A stretch of DNA of 64,000 nt from Streptomyces sp. NRRL F-5727. Its GTDB lineage: Bacteria; Actinomycetota; Actinomycetes; Streptomycetales; Streptomycetaceae. A program made the position numbers and the translations under genes. Where the stretch lies: NCBI RefSeq assembly GCF_000719555.1, contig NZ_JOGX01000026.1, positions 1-64,000 of the forward strand, written 5' to 3'. This document shows, piece after piece, positions 56,708 to 64,000 of this stretch (its first letter is position 1; each line of letters begins with the position of its first letter). The notes under the pieces were generated by a model. It was given only the letters and a program-made list of their open reading frames with translations, made no database searches and was not told where the DNA came from.

Positions 56708-57921
56708 GCGGCATCCCCCGCGAGGTCGAGGACGTCCAGGACGGCGGTGGCCACGCACGCCAGACGCCAGACCTCGATCTCCCGCTCCGCCGGCCAGTCG
56801 TGCAGCGCGGCGGTGACGGTGTACCCGAGGACGGCGTGTGCGTCCGGGGCGTCCGGGCGCCGGCGGGCGGCGAGCGGGAGCAGATCCGCAGCGGAGGCGA
56901 CCAGGCTCTGGCGCACCTCCCGCAGCGATTCGGCGTCGGGGGCCGAGCGGCGGTGCCACCAGACCTTGGCACGGCGGCAGCTCTTGCGGAGGCCGGCGCG
57001 GTCGAGATTTGTACCGGACGGCGCCGCACTACGCAGCCGCCTAACCAAGTCCTCCAGCGTGGGCGGCCCGCTCACCGGGACCGGCGGCACCGGGCGGACC
57101 ACCGCTCGCCTGCTGGGCTGGACGGAGAGGTACCCCTCCTCGTGCAGCCGGTGCAAGGCCCGGCTGACGATCGGCCTCTCGGCGGCGAGAAGCCGGGACA
57201 GATCCTGCTGGCCGGGCAGGGACGACAACGGGGGATAGATACCGGTGGACACCAGTGTGCGCAGCAAGTCGGCCGCGACGGTGACCTGGTCACACGTCTT
57301 CCTGCCCGCCACCAGGACTTGGTTCGAGTGCCGGACCACGACCAGGCCGTCGGCCGCGAGGTCCTGGAGAGCGAGGTCCACCCGCGTGCCAGAGGCCGAA
57401 GTCAGTCCTGCATCCGCCAGGATCCGAAGACGCGACAGCAGGGTTCCCGGGGGAAGGACGCCGTCGGCAATCCCCCTGCGCACGCGGTCCGCGATCTCGC
57501 TCACGCTCGGCCCCGGCAAGAACGCCTCCGTCAGCTCCCGCAACAGCAGCCTCGCGGCCGAGCTCGCCCTAACGAAGTCGGCTTCGGAACTGGTGCGTAC
57601 CTCGTCGATGAGGCTCTGCCAGCGGGCCTGGTCGCTGGGCGAACCCTCCGCCGCCTGTAGACGCCCCTCGGCGACCGGCAGCCAGGGCGCCACCAACTGC
57701 AGCACGCCCTCCGCGTCGCCTCCGGACACCCTGTCGTACTGCTTCCCGAGCCGCCTCAGCGCCGCCAGGTCCGACCGGAGCCGGATGAGCGTCGGGTCGC
57801 CGACGGGCTCGGCGTTCTGCGGGTCGGGCGCGGCTTCGAAGTCGGCGGTCATGATGCTCCGGCAACGGGACGAGAGAAGGGAACGGGTGGGGTCGACGAG
57901 CACAGGGAGAGGGGGCGTCAT
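56704..57921 (-). CDS. Fused double winged-helix regulator (405 aa)
   Basis: 405 aa. A helical N-terminal part (APWLPVAEGRLQAAEGSPSD, QARWQSLIDEV) parallels the protein at 53972. A first winged helix (SEIADRVRRGIADGVLPPGT, DLALQDLAADGLV) and a second (LVSTGIYPPLSSLPGQQDLS, SRALHRLHEEGYLSVQPSRR) follow, then a C-terminal helical domain. It looks like a fusion of the two smaller regulators downstream (53972 and 54760), so they probably arose by duplication and splitting. ATGA coupling on both sides. Confidence 0.65.
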   Translation of the reverse strand: MTPPLPVLVDPTRSLLSSRCRSIMTADFEAAPDPQNAEPVGDPTLIRLRSDLAALRRLGKQYDRVSGGDAEGVLQLVAPWLPVAEGRLQAAEGSPSDQARWQSLIDEVRTSSEADFVRASSAARLLLRELTEAFLPGPSVSEIADRVRRGIADGVLPPGTLLSRLRILADAGLTSASGTRVDLALQDLAADGLVVVRHSNQVLVAGRKTCDQVTVAADLLRTLVSTGIYPPLSSLPGQQDLSRLLAAERPIVSRALHRLHEEGYLSVQPSRRAVVRPVPPVPVSGPPTLEDLVRRLRSAAPSGTNLDRAGLRKSCRRAKVWWHRRSAPDAESLREVRQSLVASAADLLPLAARRRPDAPDAHAVLGYTVTAALHDWPAEREIEVWRLACVATAVLDVLDLAGDAA

Positions 57922-58382
57922 GGGCTGTCACCCCTCACCAGGTCCAGGAGGTCCAGGAGCACCTGGGCGTAACGGCGCAGGTAGCCGACCACGTCATCGC
58001 CCTCGGGCATGCCCCGATGGAGCGCACGTGCCTGCGTGATCAGCCGGGTCGGAGCAGGCCGGACCCGAACCGTCGCTCGGGTGATGGCCGGCTCGGTCGC
58101 ACGCCTGAGCTGGAAGAGGATCCAGGCCACGTCCTCCTCGGAGAGCGCGCCGGCCTTCAGCGCGACCTCCTCGCGGCGTCGGGGCCGGAAGGGGAGGCGT
58201 CCCAGCAGGGCACCGGTCGCGGACGGTGCTGCCGGGGGCGCCGGTGCGTGGCAGGGATCCATGACCGCGTCGATGGCGGCGAGCAGGTCCTCCTCGTCGT
58301 CCGGCGGGTCGTCCGCAACAGACTGGCGGAGGGCCGTCAACGCCCAGACCATAGTGTTCACGTCGGAGCTCGCGGCCAGCAT
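57918..58382 (-). CDS. Hypothetical helical protein (154 aa)
   Basis: 154 aa, MLAASSDVNTMVWALTALRQ; acidic N-terminal region with DDPPDDEEDLLAAIDAV, then a basic Arg-rich helical half (RATVRVRPAPTRLITQARAL) and end GYLRRYAQVLLDLLDLVRGD. The C-terminal pattern resembles the end of the 405-aa protein. No family. It overlaps the HATPase gene stop by one base (TGATG). Confidence 0.5.
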   Translation of the reverse strand: MLAASSDVNTMVWALTALRQSVADDPPDDEEDLLAAIDAVMDPCHAPAPPAAPSATGALLGRLPFRPRRREEVALKAGALSEEDVAWILFQLRRATEPAITRATVRVRPAPTRLITQARALHRGMPEGDDVVGYLRRYAQVLLDLLDLVRGDSP

Positions 58383-58936
58383 CACAAACCCTCCACCAGC
58401 AACGGCGGGACGTCCAGCTCCATCCAGACCGTCTTTCCTCGGCCTGTTCCTGGTTGGACTCCCCAGTTCGCGGCTAAGGCGTCGATCAGACGCAGTCCGC
58501 GGCCCCCTTCGCTGTCTCCGCTCTCCGGCCGAAGCCGGGGCCATTCGTCCGAAGCGTCGTGCACTTCGACACGGACACGCCCACGCAGGTAGGAAGCCGT
58601 CACGGTGAATTCCACTGCCGACTGGTTGCGGCAGCCGTGTTCCACTGCGTTCGCCATCAGTTCCTGGGCTCCGAGCGCGACGTCGTCTGCGATCGAGGAC
58701 AGTCCGGAATGACGCATCAGTCGGTGCAGCTCTCGGCGAGCCCGGGGAACCACGGAGAGGTCTGCCGGGAAAACCGAAACGGCCTGGAACGGACGCTCGC
58801 CGTACGACACCGGCTCGGCGGTGGACGGGGTGCGCGGCTGTACACCGGCGATGTCGTGTTCCTGCGGGCTACGAGCGTGCACCATCGTGGCGGTGCACGG
58901 CGGGCAGCGGCCGGCCGCGGGATCGTGCACGTTCAT
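58382..58936 (-). CDS. HATPase/anti-sigma-type ATP-binding protein
   Basis: 184 aa. GHKL ATPase motifs: N-box LGAQELMANAVEHGC and G-box GGRGLRLIDALAANWGV, in the arrangement of the RsbW-like ATP-binding proteins abundant in Streptomyces. Residues 1-45 are disordered with CPPC-like CxxC at 12-14. ATG 58936 with AGGGGAG upstream. First gene of the array; may act on an anti-anti-sigma partner or replace a kinase. Confidence 0.8.
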   Translation of the reverse strand: MNVHDPAAGRCPPCTATMVHARSPQEHDIAGVQPRTPSTAEPVSYGERPFQAVSVFPADLSVVPRARRELHRLMRHSGLSSIADDVALGAQELMANAVEHGCRNQSAVEFTVTASYLRGRVRVEVHDASDEWPRLRPESGDSEGGRGLRLIDALAANWGVQPGTGRGKTVWMELDVPPLLVEGL

Positions 58937-58948
58937 CAGCTCCCCTTC

Positions 58949-58968
58949 TTGGCCCCTGCAGGGGCCAA
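58949..58968 (-). promoter_or_regulatory. Perfect 20-bp palindrome in the array's leader
   Basis: TTGGCCCCTG and its perfect complement, 13 nt before the first ATG of the minus-strand array, so near its ribosome-binding site. It could be an operator or an RNA hairpin that controls translation. Confidence 0.5.
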
Positions 58969-59146
58969 TTCCGGTCACCGTCCTCGCCCGTAGGCGTGAC
59001 AAGGCCGATTTCGTTGCATCGCAGGAGGGTTGGAGGAATATCGTCCTGACGAGGAAACCGTGCTTGCGGGTCCGCGGGTATCCCGGCGGCCTCAGCGAGG
59101 CGATGCACGTGATGCAAGATCGTTTCAGGGACAGGGGCGCACACTC

Positions 59147-60532
59147 GTGAGCCGGATGCGCAACACCAAACTGGACGCTCTCGTCCAGGAACTCGGCCTG
59201 TCGCAGCGACAACTGGCCGCTCGCTTCCGAGTTGTCGCGGCCGAGAATGGCGCCACAGAGCTGCTTCGATGCGATCAGTCGCGCATCGCCCGATGGATCG
59301 GAGGCGCGATCCCCGAGGGCCGGGCACCGCATATCTTGGCGGAGACGCTCACCCGTGGCCTTGGCCGTGTCATCACGCTTGCCGACATCGGGCTGGAGCA
59401 GGAAGACCGAGCCGCGCCGCCGGCACCCGGGTGGAGCGTCGACGCCCTCACCACGCTGGCGACCCTCGGGAGCACGGACATGGACATAGAGCGACGCCAG
59501 GTGCTGGCGCAGACGGCCTACTCGGTCGCGGGGCTGGTGCTCCCCTCCGAGGCCGAATGGCAGCAGGCTGGGGAACGTGCTCGGGCCAGGAAGCCGCTCT
59601 CGCCGCGCAACGTCACCCTCGATGACGTTGCCGGCGTTCGCGAGATGACGACGTTTCTCTCTCGCCGGGACCAGGAGCGCGGCGGGCGCGGTGTGGGGCG
59701 CATCGCGCTCGTCGCATACCTGCGCACCGATGTCGTCGAGCTTCTCTCCGGCCGGTTCCCCACCGACCGTGTACGCCGGGCCATGACCTCTGCGGCAGCC
59801 GAACTCGCCTACCTCGCGGGATGGACGTCCTTCGATGCGGGCGAGCACCCGATTGCGCTGCGGTGGCTGACCTTGGCGACCCAGCTTGCCGAGGAGGCCG
59901 GCGACGCTCCTCTCGCCGGACACGTGCTGCGTGCCATGGCCCACCAGGCAGTCGATCTGAAGCAGCCGGCGGAAGCTATCCGCCTGGCAGAGGGATCCCT
60001 CTCCGGCCGCCGCTACCGGGAGGCGTGTTGGCGGGAGAAGGCCCTTTTGGGCGTCGTGCACGCCCGGGCTCTTGCCGCCGCCGGACACAAGACGCAGGCC
60101 GCAGCAGCACTCCTCCAGGCCGAGAAGGACCTCGTGCGTGCCACCGGCGAAGGCGAAGAACCGGAGCGCGTCTGGTTCTTTGGTGAGGCCAGCCTTGCCC
60201 ACGAAACTGCCGCCGCGCTGAGAGATCTCGGCGACTTGAAGGGCGCTGAGAGGGAGTTCAAGCGCAGCGTCCGCACCCGTCGGACGCAGTTCAAGCGCAC
60301 CCACTCCGTGACCTTGGGATACCTCGGCGATGTACAGGTCCGGCAAGGGCAGCTCGACGCGGCCTGCGCTACCTGGAAGCAGGCGCTCGACGCGATGACC
60401 AGGGTGCAGTCCGGCCGTGCACGAGAGGCCGTCGTGCAGATGCGCCGGGCTCTGAGCCCGTTTCGAACGCGGGGTGGCAGCCCGGCTGCTGAGCTCGACG
60501 CCCGGGCGCGAGCAGTGCTCGCCGACCGCTGA
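59147..60532 (+). CDS. XRE-like regulator with TPR region
   Basis: 461 aa. Helix-turn-helix at about 6-60: LDALVQELGLSQRQLAARFR, RCDQSRIARWIGGAIPEGRA. Residues about 170-440 are TPR-like helix pairs. GTG 59147 (ATG three codons in) with AGGGG upstream. Divergent from the HATPase array across 210 bp, it is a candidate regulator of it. Confidence 0.75.
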   Translation: MSRMRNTKLDALVQELGLSQRQLAARFRVVAAENGATELLRCDQSRIARWIGGAIPEGRAPHILAETLTRGLGRVITLADIGLEQEDRAAPPAPGWSVDALTTLATLGSTDMDIERRQVLAQTAYSVAGLVLPSEAEWQQAGERARARKPLSPRNVTLDDVAGVREMTTFLSRRDQERGGRGVGRIALVAYLRTDVVELLSGRFPTDRVRRAMTSAAAELAYLAGWTSFDAGEHPIALRWLTLATQLAEEAGDAPLAGHVLRAMAHQAVDLKQPAEAIRLAEGSLSGRRYREACWREKALLGVVHARALAAAGHKTQAAAALLQAEKDLVRATGEGEEPERVWFFGEASLAHETAAALRDLGDLKGAEREFKRSVRTRRTQFKRTHSVTLGYLGDVQVRQGQLDAACATWKQALDAMTRVQSGRAREAVVQMRRALSPFRTRGGSPAAELDARARAVLADR

Positions 60533-60604
60533 CCGGTAGCGTACGGAAGCCCGGATCAGGGAGTGTCCGCCCTCGGACGGCGGCCATGTCAGGAGAGGCA
60601 GTAC

Positions 60605-61099
60605 GTGTTCAAGGTCAGCAACTACATCCAGGTTCCGGTGATCGCTACCGTCCTCGGGGGCCAGACCGGCCGCCTCGACGACTACAAGGGGGGCGTCGAA
60701 TCGGTTATCCGTCTCGTGCCGGAAATCCCCGAGAGTGCCCTCGAAGGGATCGACGAGTTCAGCCACGTCGAGGTGCTCTTCCACTTCCACCTGGGATCGG
60801 ACAGCGACGTCGAGCTCGAACCGCGCAGCCCGCGCGGGAACGCGCAGTGGCCGGCTACTGGCGGACTCGTACACCGGAACCACCGCCGCCCGGCCCGCCT
60901 CGGGGTCTCGTACCCCCGGCTGCTGCGAGTCGAGGGACGGGACCTTCACGTTACGGACCTGGACGCCGATGACGGCACGCCGGTGATCGACCTGGCGCCC
61001 GTCTTCCGCGAGATGCTGCCCCGCGGTCCCGTACGCCAGCCGGAGTGGCCGACCGACATGCTGCAGAACTACTGGCGGGACGCTCGCGAGCGGCCCTGA
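60605..61099 (+). CDS. TrmO-like (TsaA domain) methyltransferase
   Basis: 164 aa. Beta-barrel TsaA/TrmO pattern: PVIATVLGGQTGRLDDYKGGVESVI, DEFSHVEVLFHFH, RNHRRPARLGVSYPRLLRVEG, DADDGTPVIDLAPVFREM. TrmO methylates t6A37 of tRNA using SAM. The sequence is shorter than the E. coli enzyme (about 235 aa) and has no extra C-terminal domain; family members of this length exist. GTG start with AGGAG. Confidence 0.7.
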   Translation: MFKVSNYIQVPVIATVLGGQTGRLDDYKGGVESVIRLVPEIPESALEGIDEFSHVEVLFHFHLGSDSDVELEPRSPRGNAQWPATGGLVHRNHRRPARLGVSYPRLLRVEGRDLHVTDLDADDGTPVIDLAPVFREMLPRGPVRQPEWPTDMLQNYWRDARERP

Positions 61100-61485
61100 A
61101 ACGAGATCCGCCTCCGGGGCCCCCTCTCGGCCAGCCGCGCCCGCGATGCGATCCCGCAAGGAGAGGCTGCTCCGCCCGCTCCAGCCGTCGCACCCCAGCG
61201 ACCCGTGCGCTGCACCGAGACCGCCGCGTAGCCGAAGACGCCTGCCACGCGATGAGGACACGGCCCTGTGGCCTCGTCTCATGGGGCATCTCCTTTCCGC
61301 AGCATTGGGTCAAAGGGGCCCGGTACCAACAAAGTTCAACGGGGTGTCACGGGGGCAGTGCACTGAGTTTGGAGTCGCGCCGGCTGGCAGGGCACCGCCG
61401 CAGCGATATCGCTGCGGCGATATCGATCTCCGCCTAGCCTGGTCTCACGGCTGGGGCGAGCTGGATCACGACCAGGGGAGCTGAG
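61100..61485. other. Intergenic region upstream of an XRE regulator
   Basis: 386 bp. No convincing gene; a frame from 61146 is Arg/Pro-rich and not protein-like. It holds the 24-bp palindrome at 61396-61419 and a -10-like TAGCCT near 61434. Confidence 0.5.
61396..61419 (+). promoter_or_regulatory. Perfect 24-bp palindrome near the -35 region
   Basis: CGCCGCAGCGAT followed by its exact complement, 15 nt upstream of TAGCCT. Partial continuation GATATCGATCT follows. Likely operator, perhaps for the regulator encoded at 61486. Confidence 0.55.
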
Positions 61486-62991
61486 GTGGCCATGTCAGAG
61501 GCACCTGGGCGGATGTGTGAACGGTGCGGACTGCCGATTAGCCGGTACAACCCGGATACGCGGTGCGCTGCCTGCGCCCGAACCGATGAGACGCCGACGA
61601 TCCCGGACCGGGCCTGGCGCGATGAGCAAGTACACAAGGCCCTTGCTGCCTGGGATTTCGGAACCGTCGTACGCCTTGTCCGCCGCCGGTCCGGGCTCTC
61701 CCAGAAAGCCGTACGCGAGCTGACCGGCCTGACCCAGGGCTACATCTCCGACGTGGAGCGCGGCCTCAAACAGGTCAACGGCCGGGAGGCGATCATCGAC
61801 CTTCTGACCGGACTTGGGCTTCCCGCCGACCTGCGCCCGCTCCTCCTGGCCCCCTTCGAGCAGGCTGAATCGCAGCGGCTCAGCGCAGCCATCGACCCGG
61901 CCTTGCCGTGGACGACTGCTCGTATGGTGACGTCACTGGACACAGCCGTCGGAGGAGCCATGCCCGGATTGAACCGCCGCAGTGTGATCGCCCTGGGTGG
62001 GGTCAGCCTCACGCAGTACATCCTGCAAGCAGCCATTGCCCCGCCTGAGGCCGTGGCCTCCACCGCCCGGAACGGAATCAGCATCTCCGGCCAGCTCCTC
62101 ACCAGCCTGCAGTCGACCACCGACGCTCTGCGCCAGGCCGATGCCAACCATGGCAGCGGCAACCTCGCCCGAGCCGCCACGGCGCACCTCAAGGTCCTCC
62201 TCCGACTCCTGAAAGAAGGGGACTTCACCGAGGCCACCGGTCGGCGCCTCGCGGCGGTGGCCGCGGACACCGCGATCCAGACCGGCTGGTACCACTTCGA
62301 CAGCGGCGCCCACGACGTCGCCCGCAACCTTCTCCTCGGAGCCCTGCGCGCTGCTCATGCCAGCGGCGACAGCAGACTACGTGCCGGGGCGCTGTCCTTC
62401 ATCGCCATCCACGGATACTCCGCCGGCGACCCCCGCGACGCGATCACCGCCGCACGCACCGCCCGCCAGGTCATCGCCGACCAGGACGCGCCCGCCCTGC
62501 ACGCCATGCTCCTCACCCGCCAGGCCCGCGGGCACGCCCGGCTGCGCGAGGAACGCCAGGCCCGCATCGCCCTGGAGGACGCCCAGGCCCTGTGCGCCCG
62601 GGGACGCGGTGAGGACGACCCCCACTGGCTCTACTGGATCAACCCCGGCGAGATCATGGGCCAGACAGCCAGCTGCTTGCTCGATCTGGGCCGCCCCGAC
62701 CAGGCCGCCCAGGCATTCGCTGACGCCCGCAACGCCTTCAGCCCGGACGAGATCCGCACCCGCGCCCAGTTCCTCTCCCGCGCCGCCACCGCCCAGATGC
62801 GCGCCGGTGACGTCGACGCCGGATCCGCGACCGGACACGAAGTCCTCGCTCTCGCCGCCGGAGTCCGCTCCGCACGTTTGGACGACAACCTGGACGCGAT
62901 GCTCGCCGAAGCCCGTCGCTACTCCTCGGTCGCTCCCGCCCGAGATCTTCTGGAACGTGGTCAGGCCGTCATGCGTGAGCGTGCCGCATGA
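61486..62991 (+). CDS. XRE regulator with N-terminal zinc ribbon and helical repeats
   Basis: 501 aa. Residues 10-35 hold MCERCGLPISRYNPDTRCAACAR, a four-Cys zinc ribbon. Helix-turn-helix at about 60-105: VRLVRRRSGLSQKAVRELTG, TQGYISDVERGLKQVNG. A hydrophobic LNRRSVIALGGVSLTQY and a TPR-like C-terminal region follow. AGGGGAG is 5 nt before GTG 61486; an ATG at 61492 is the alternative. Coupled to the HAD gene by ATGA. Confidence 0.75.
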   Translation: MAMSEAPGRMCERCGLPISRYNPDTRCAACARTDETPTIPDRAWRDEQVHKALAAWDFGTVVRLVRRRSGLSQKAVRELTGLTQGYISDVERGLKQVNGREAIIDLLTGLGLPADLRPLLLAPFEQAESQRLSAAIDPALPWTTARMVTSLDTAVGGAMPGLNRRSVIALGGVSLTQYILQAAIAPPEAVASTARNGISISGQLLTSLQSTTDALRQADANHGSGNLARAATAHLKVLLRLLKEGDFTEATGRRLAAVAADTAIQTGWYHFDSGAHDVARNLLLGALRAAHASGDSRLRAGALSFIAIHGYSAGDPRDAITAARTARQVIADQDAPALHAMLLTRQARGHARLREERQARIALEDAQALCARGRGEDDPHWLYWINPGEIMGQTASCLLDLGRPDQAAQAFADARNAFSPDEIRTRAQFLSRAATAQMRAGDVDAGSATGHEVLALAAGVRSARLDDNLDAMLAEARRYSSVAPARDLLERGQAVMRERAA

Positions 62992-63695
62992 TCCTGGTCC
63001 TGTGGGACATCGACCGCACCCTCGTCTACACCGGTGACATCGACCGGCGCGTGTACCGGGAGACCTTCACCAGCGTCGTCGGCCGCCCTCCGACCGCTCT
63101 GCCGGCCCGCGGCACCGGAGTCACCATGCCCCTGGCAGTCCGCGAGCTCCTGCGCGTCAACCACGTTCCCGAGAAGAGCGTTGAGACGCTGGCGGACCGC
63201 ATCGTCGCCGAGCTCCCCGACCGCCTGGCCGGCCACCGGGAGCTGCTGGCCACCGAGGGGGTCATCATGCCCGGAGCCGTGGACGCGCTGGCCGCGGTTC
63301 AGCAGGCGGAGCACCTGATTCCGACCGTCGTCACGGGAAACCTGCGAGGCAGCGCCGAGACCAAGTTGTCCGCGCTGGGCCTCATCGGCTACCTCGACAC
63401 CGACATCGGCGGCTACGCGTCCGACGATCCCTACCGCCCGGCTCTCGTACACATCGCCCAAGACCGAGCAGCCACGAAGCACGGAGGCCGGTTCGATCGC
63501 GACAACACGGTGATCCTGGGTGACTCGCTGGAAGACGTACGCACCGGTCTGGAAGGCGGTGCCAGGGTCATCGGGGTCGCCTCGGGCACCACCACCGAAG
63601 AGCAGCTGCGAGCAGCAGGGGCAGACCATGTCGTGTCTGACCTCGGCTCGGCTCGTACTCTCCTTCGCCTCATCGGCCAGACTCAGGCAGCCTAA
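62988..63695 (+). CDS. HAD-superfamily phosphatase
   Basis: 235 aa. HAD motif I DIDRTLVYTGD, motif II VVTGNL, Lys (SAETKLSALGL) and motif IV VILGDSLEDVRTGLEGG. The first motif has DxDRT where DxDGT is usual. A cap domain lies between. ATG overlaps the XRE stop. Substrate unknown. Confidence 0.8.
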   Translation: MILVLWDIDRTLVYTGDIDRRVYRETFTSVVGRPPTALPARGTGVTMPLAVRELLRVNHVPEKSVETLADRIVAELPDRLAGHRELLATEGVIMPGAVDALAAVQQAEHLIPTVVTGNLRGSAETKLSALGLIGYLDTDIGGYASDDPYRPALVHIAQDRAATKHGGRFDRDNTVILGDSLEDVRTGLEGGARVIGVASGTTTEEQLRAAGADHVVSDLGSARTLLRLIGQTQAA

Positions 63696-63761
63696 AGGGC
63701 TGTCACGTGAGTGATCTTCTGGTGTCAGCGGGCATAGCGGGCCGCCGTGCGGCCCGTCTTC

Positions 63762-63848
63762 CTATCCCAGGAGGGCGAGGTTGTGCATCCGGGCGATGCT
63801 GAGCAAAGCGCGGCGCACGCTGTCGCCTCTGAGGTGACGGTCGCTGAA
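63762..63848 (-). pseudogene. Possible C-terminal coding remnant
   Basis: On the minus strand a frame reads FSDRHLRGDSVRRALLSIAR then MHNLALLG and a stop. It is protein-like and could be the end of a transposase or another gene that continues or is broken beyond the window's end; no start is visible. The rest of 63696-64000 shows nothing certain. Confidence 0.3.
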
Positions 63849-64000
63849 CGACTGCCCTGGTCCTTTCTCACCCGCACCGACCTCGCCCTCCGCCCGTCAA
63901 CCCCACAGGACTAACAAACAGCTCAGTAGAGCCTCCAGGGTCACCCTCGCGGGCATCCCAGGGGGCTCGGCATGCACACCATTCGCGACTTCGCAGCAAC

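Noticed and set aside
61146..61484. 112-aa plus frame upstream of the zinc-ribbon XRE gene
   Set aside because: No start signal, Arg/Pro-rich, and it covers the palindrome and promoter region.
1..64000. CRISPR array, rRNA operon or complete insertion sequence
   Set aside because: No regular spaced repeats, no rRNA-like sequence and no intact transposase gene with terminal repeats were seen.

Overview
The window is high-GC actinobacterial DNA, almost certainly Streptomyces. The signs are GC-rich third codon positions, frequent GTG and TTG starts, long chains of genes joined by 4-nt ATGA/GTGA overlaps, and typical families: an LAXTG-type sortase substrate, DUF317, DUF2637/Spd, WhiB, MmyB-type XRE regulators and DUF5999. 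It reads as accessory DNA: a decayed mobile element, truncated genes and several small enzyme cassettes. No rRNA, complete tRNA or CRISPR array was seen.

Layout. 0-6.3 kb: the 3' end of a sortase-anchored protein, a MerR-like winged-helix protein, a candidate PD-(D/E)XK nuclease, a GNAT protein and a DUF317 run whose last gene seems to start at CTG. 6.4-13.3 kb (minus): a mobilizable-element module with relaxase, MobC-like protein, DUF2637 protein, WhiB, DnaC-like ATPase and replication initiator-like protein, with no integrase or TraB beside it. 13.3-14.1 kb: a gene-free control region with palindromes, an 11-bp direct repeat and a strong terminator. 14.2-15.6 kb: an XRE/MmyB regulator.

15.7-19.0 kb: a compact cassette of a 56-aa acidic peptide, JmjC/cupin oxygenase, aldo/keto reductase and APH-fold kinase, a candidate RiPP-like locus. 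19.1-25.8 kb: nucleotidyltransferase, Nudix, P-loop kinases, MazG-like, LuxR and PIG-L genes and a methyltransferase-Nudix fusion, mixed with broken genes including a deleted tyrosine recombinase. 25.8-28.5 kb: two metal-response units, a CmtR-like repressor with a CDF transporter and a MerR operon, each with a visible operator. 28.6-33.8 kb (minus): ABC exporter, 27-aa peptide, APH kinase, Nudix, MFS and methyltransferase.

35.0-46.4 kb (minus): a biosynthetic-looking cluster (CoA-ester lyase, MaoC, Eis-like acetyltransferase, three APH-fold kinases, Ldh-family and LLM-family oxidoreductases, Gfo/Idh/MocA oxidoreductase, phosphodiester glycosidase-like protein, PIG-L deacetylase), divergent from an XRE regulator at 46.6 kb. 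48.5-58.9 kb (minus): a long translationally coupled array of an HATPase protein, related winged-helix regulators, LuxR-like proteins, small membrane proteins, DUF5999, a GH15 enzyme and an M14 peptidase. 59.1-63.7 kb (plus): two XRE/TPR-type regulators, a TrmO-like protein and a HAD phosphatase.

Best candidates for something undescribed: the 15.9-19.0 kb cassette, the 27-aa peptide/APH/ABC unit at 31-34 kb, the 35-46 kb cluster and the 48-59 kb regulatory array. All functions are read from motifs and context; no database search was run.
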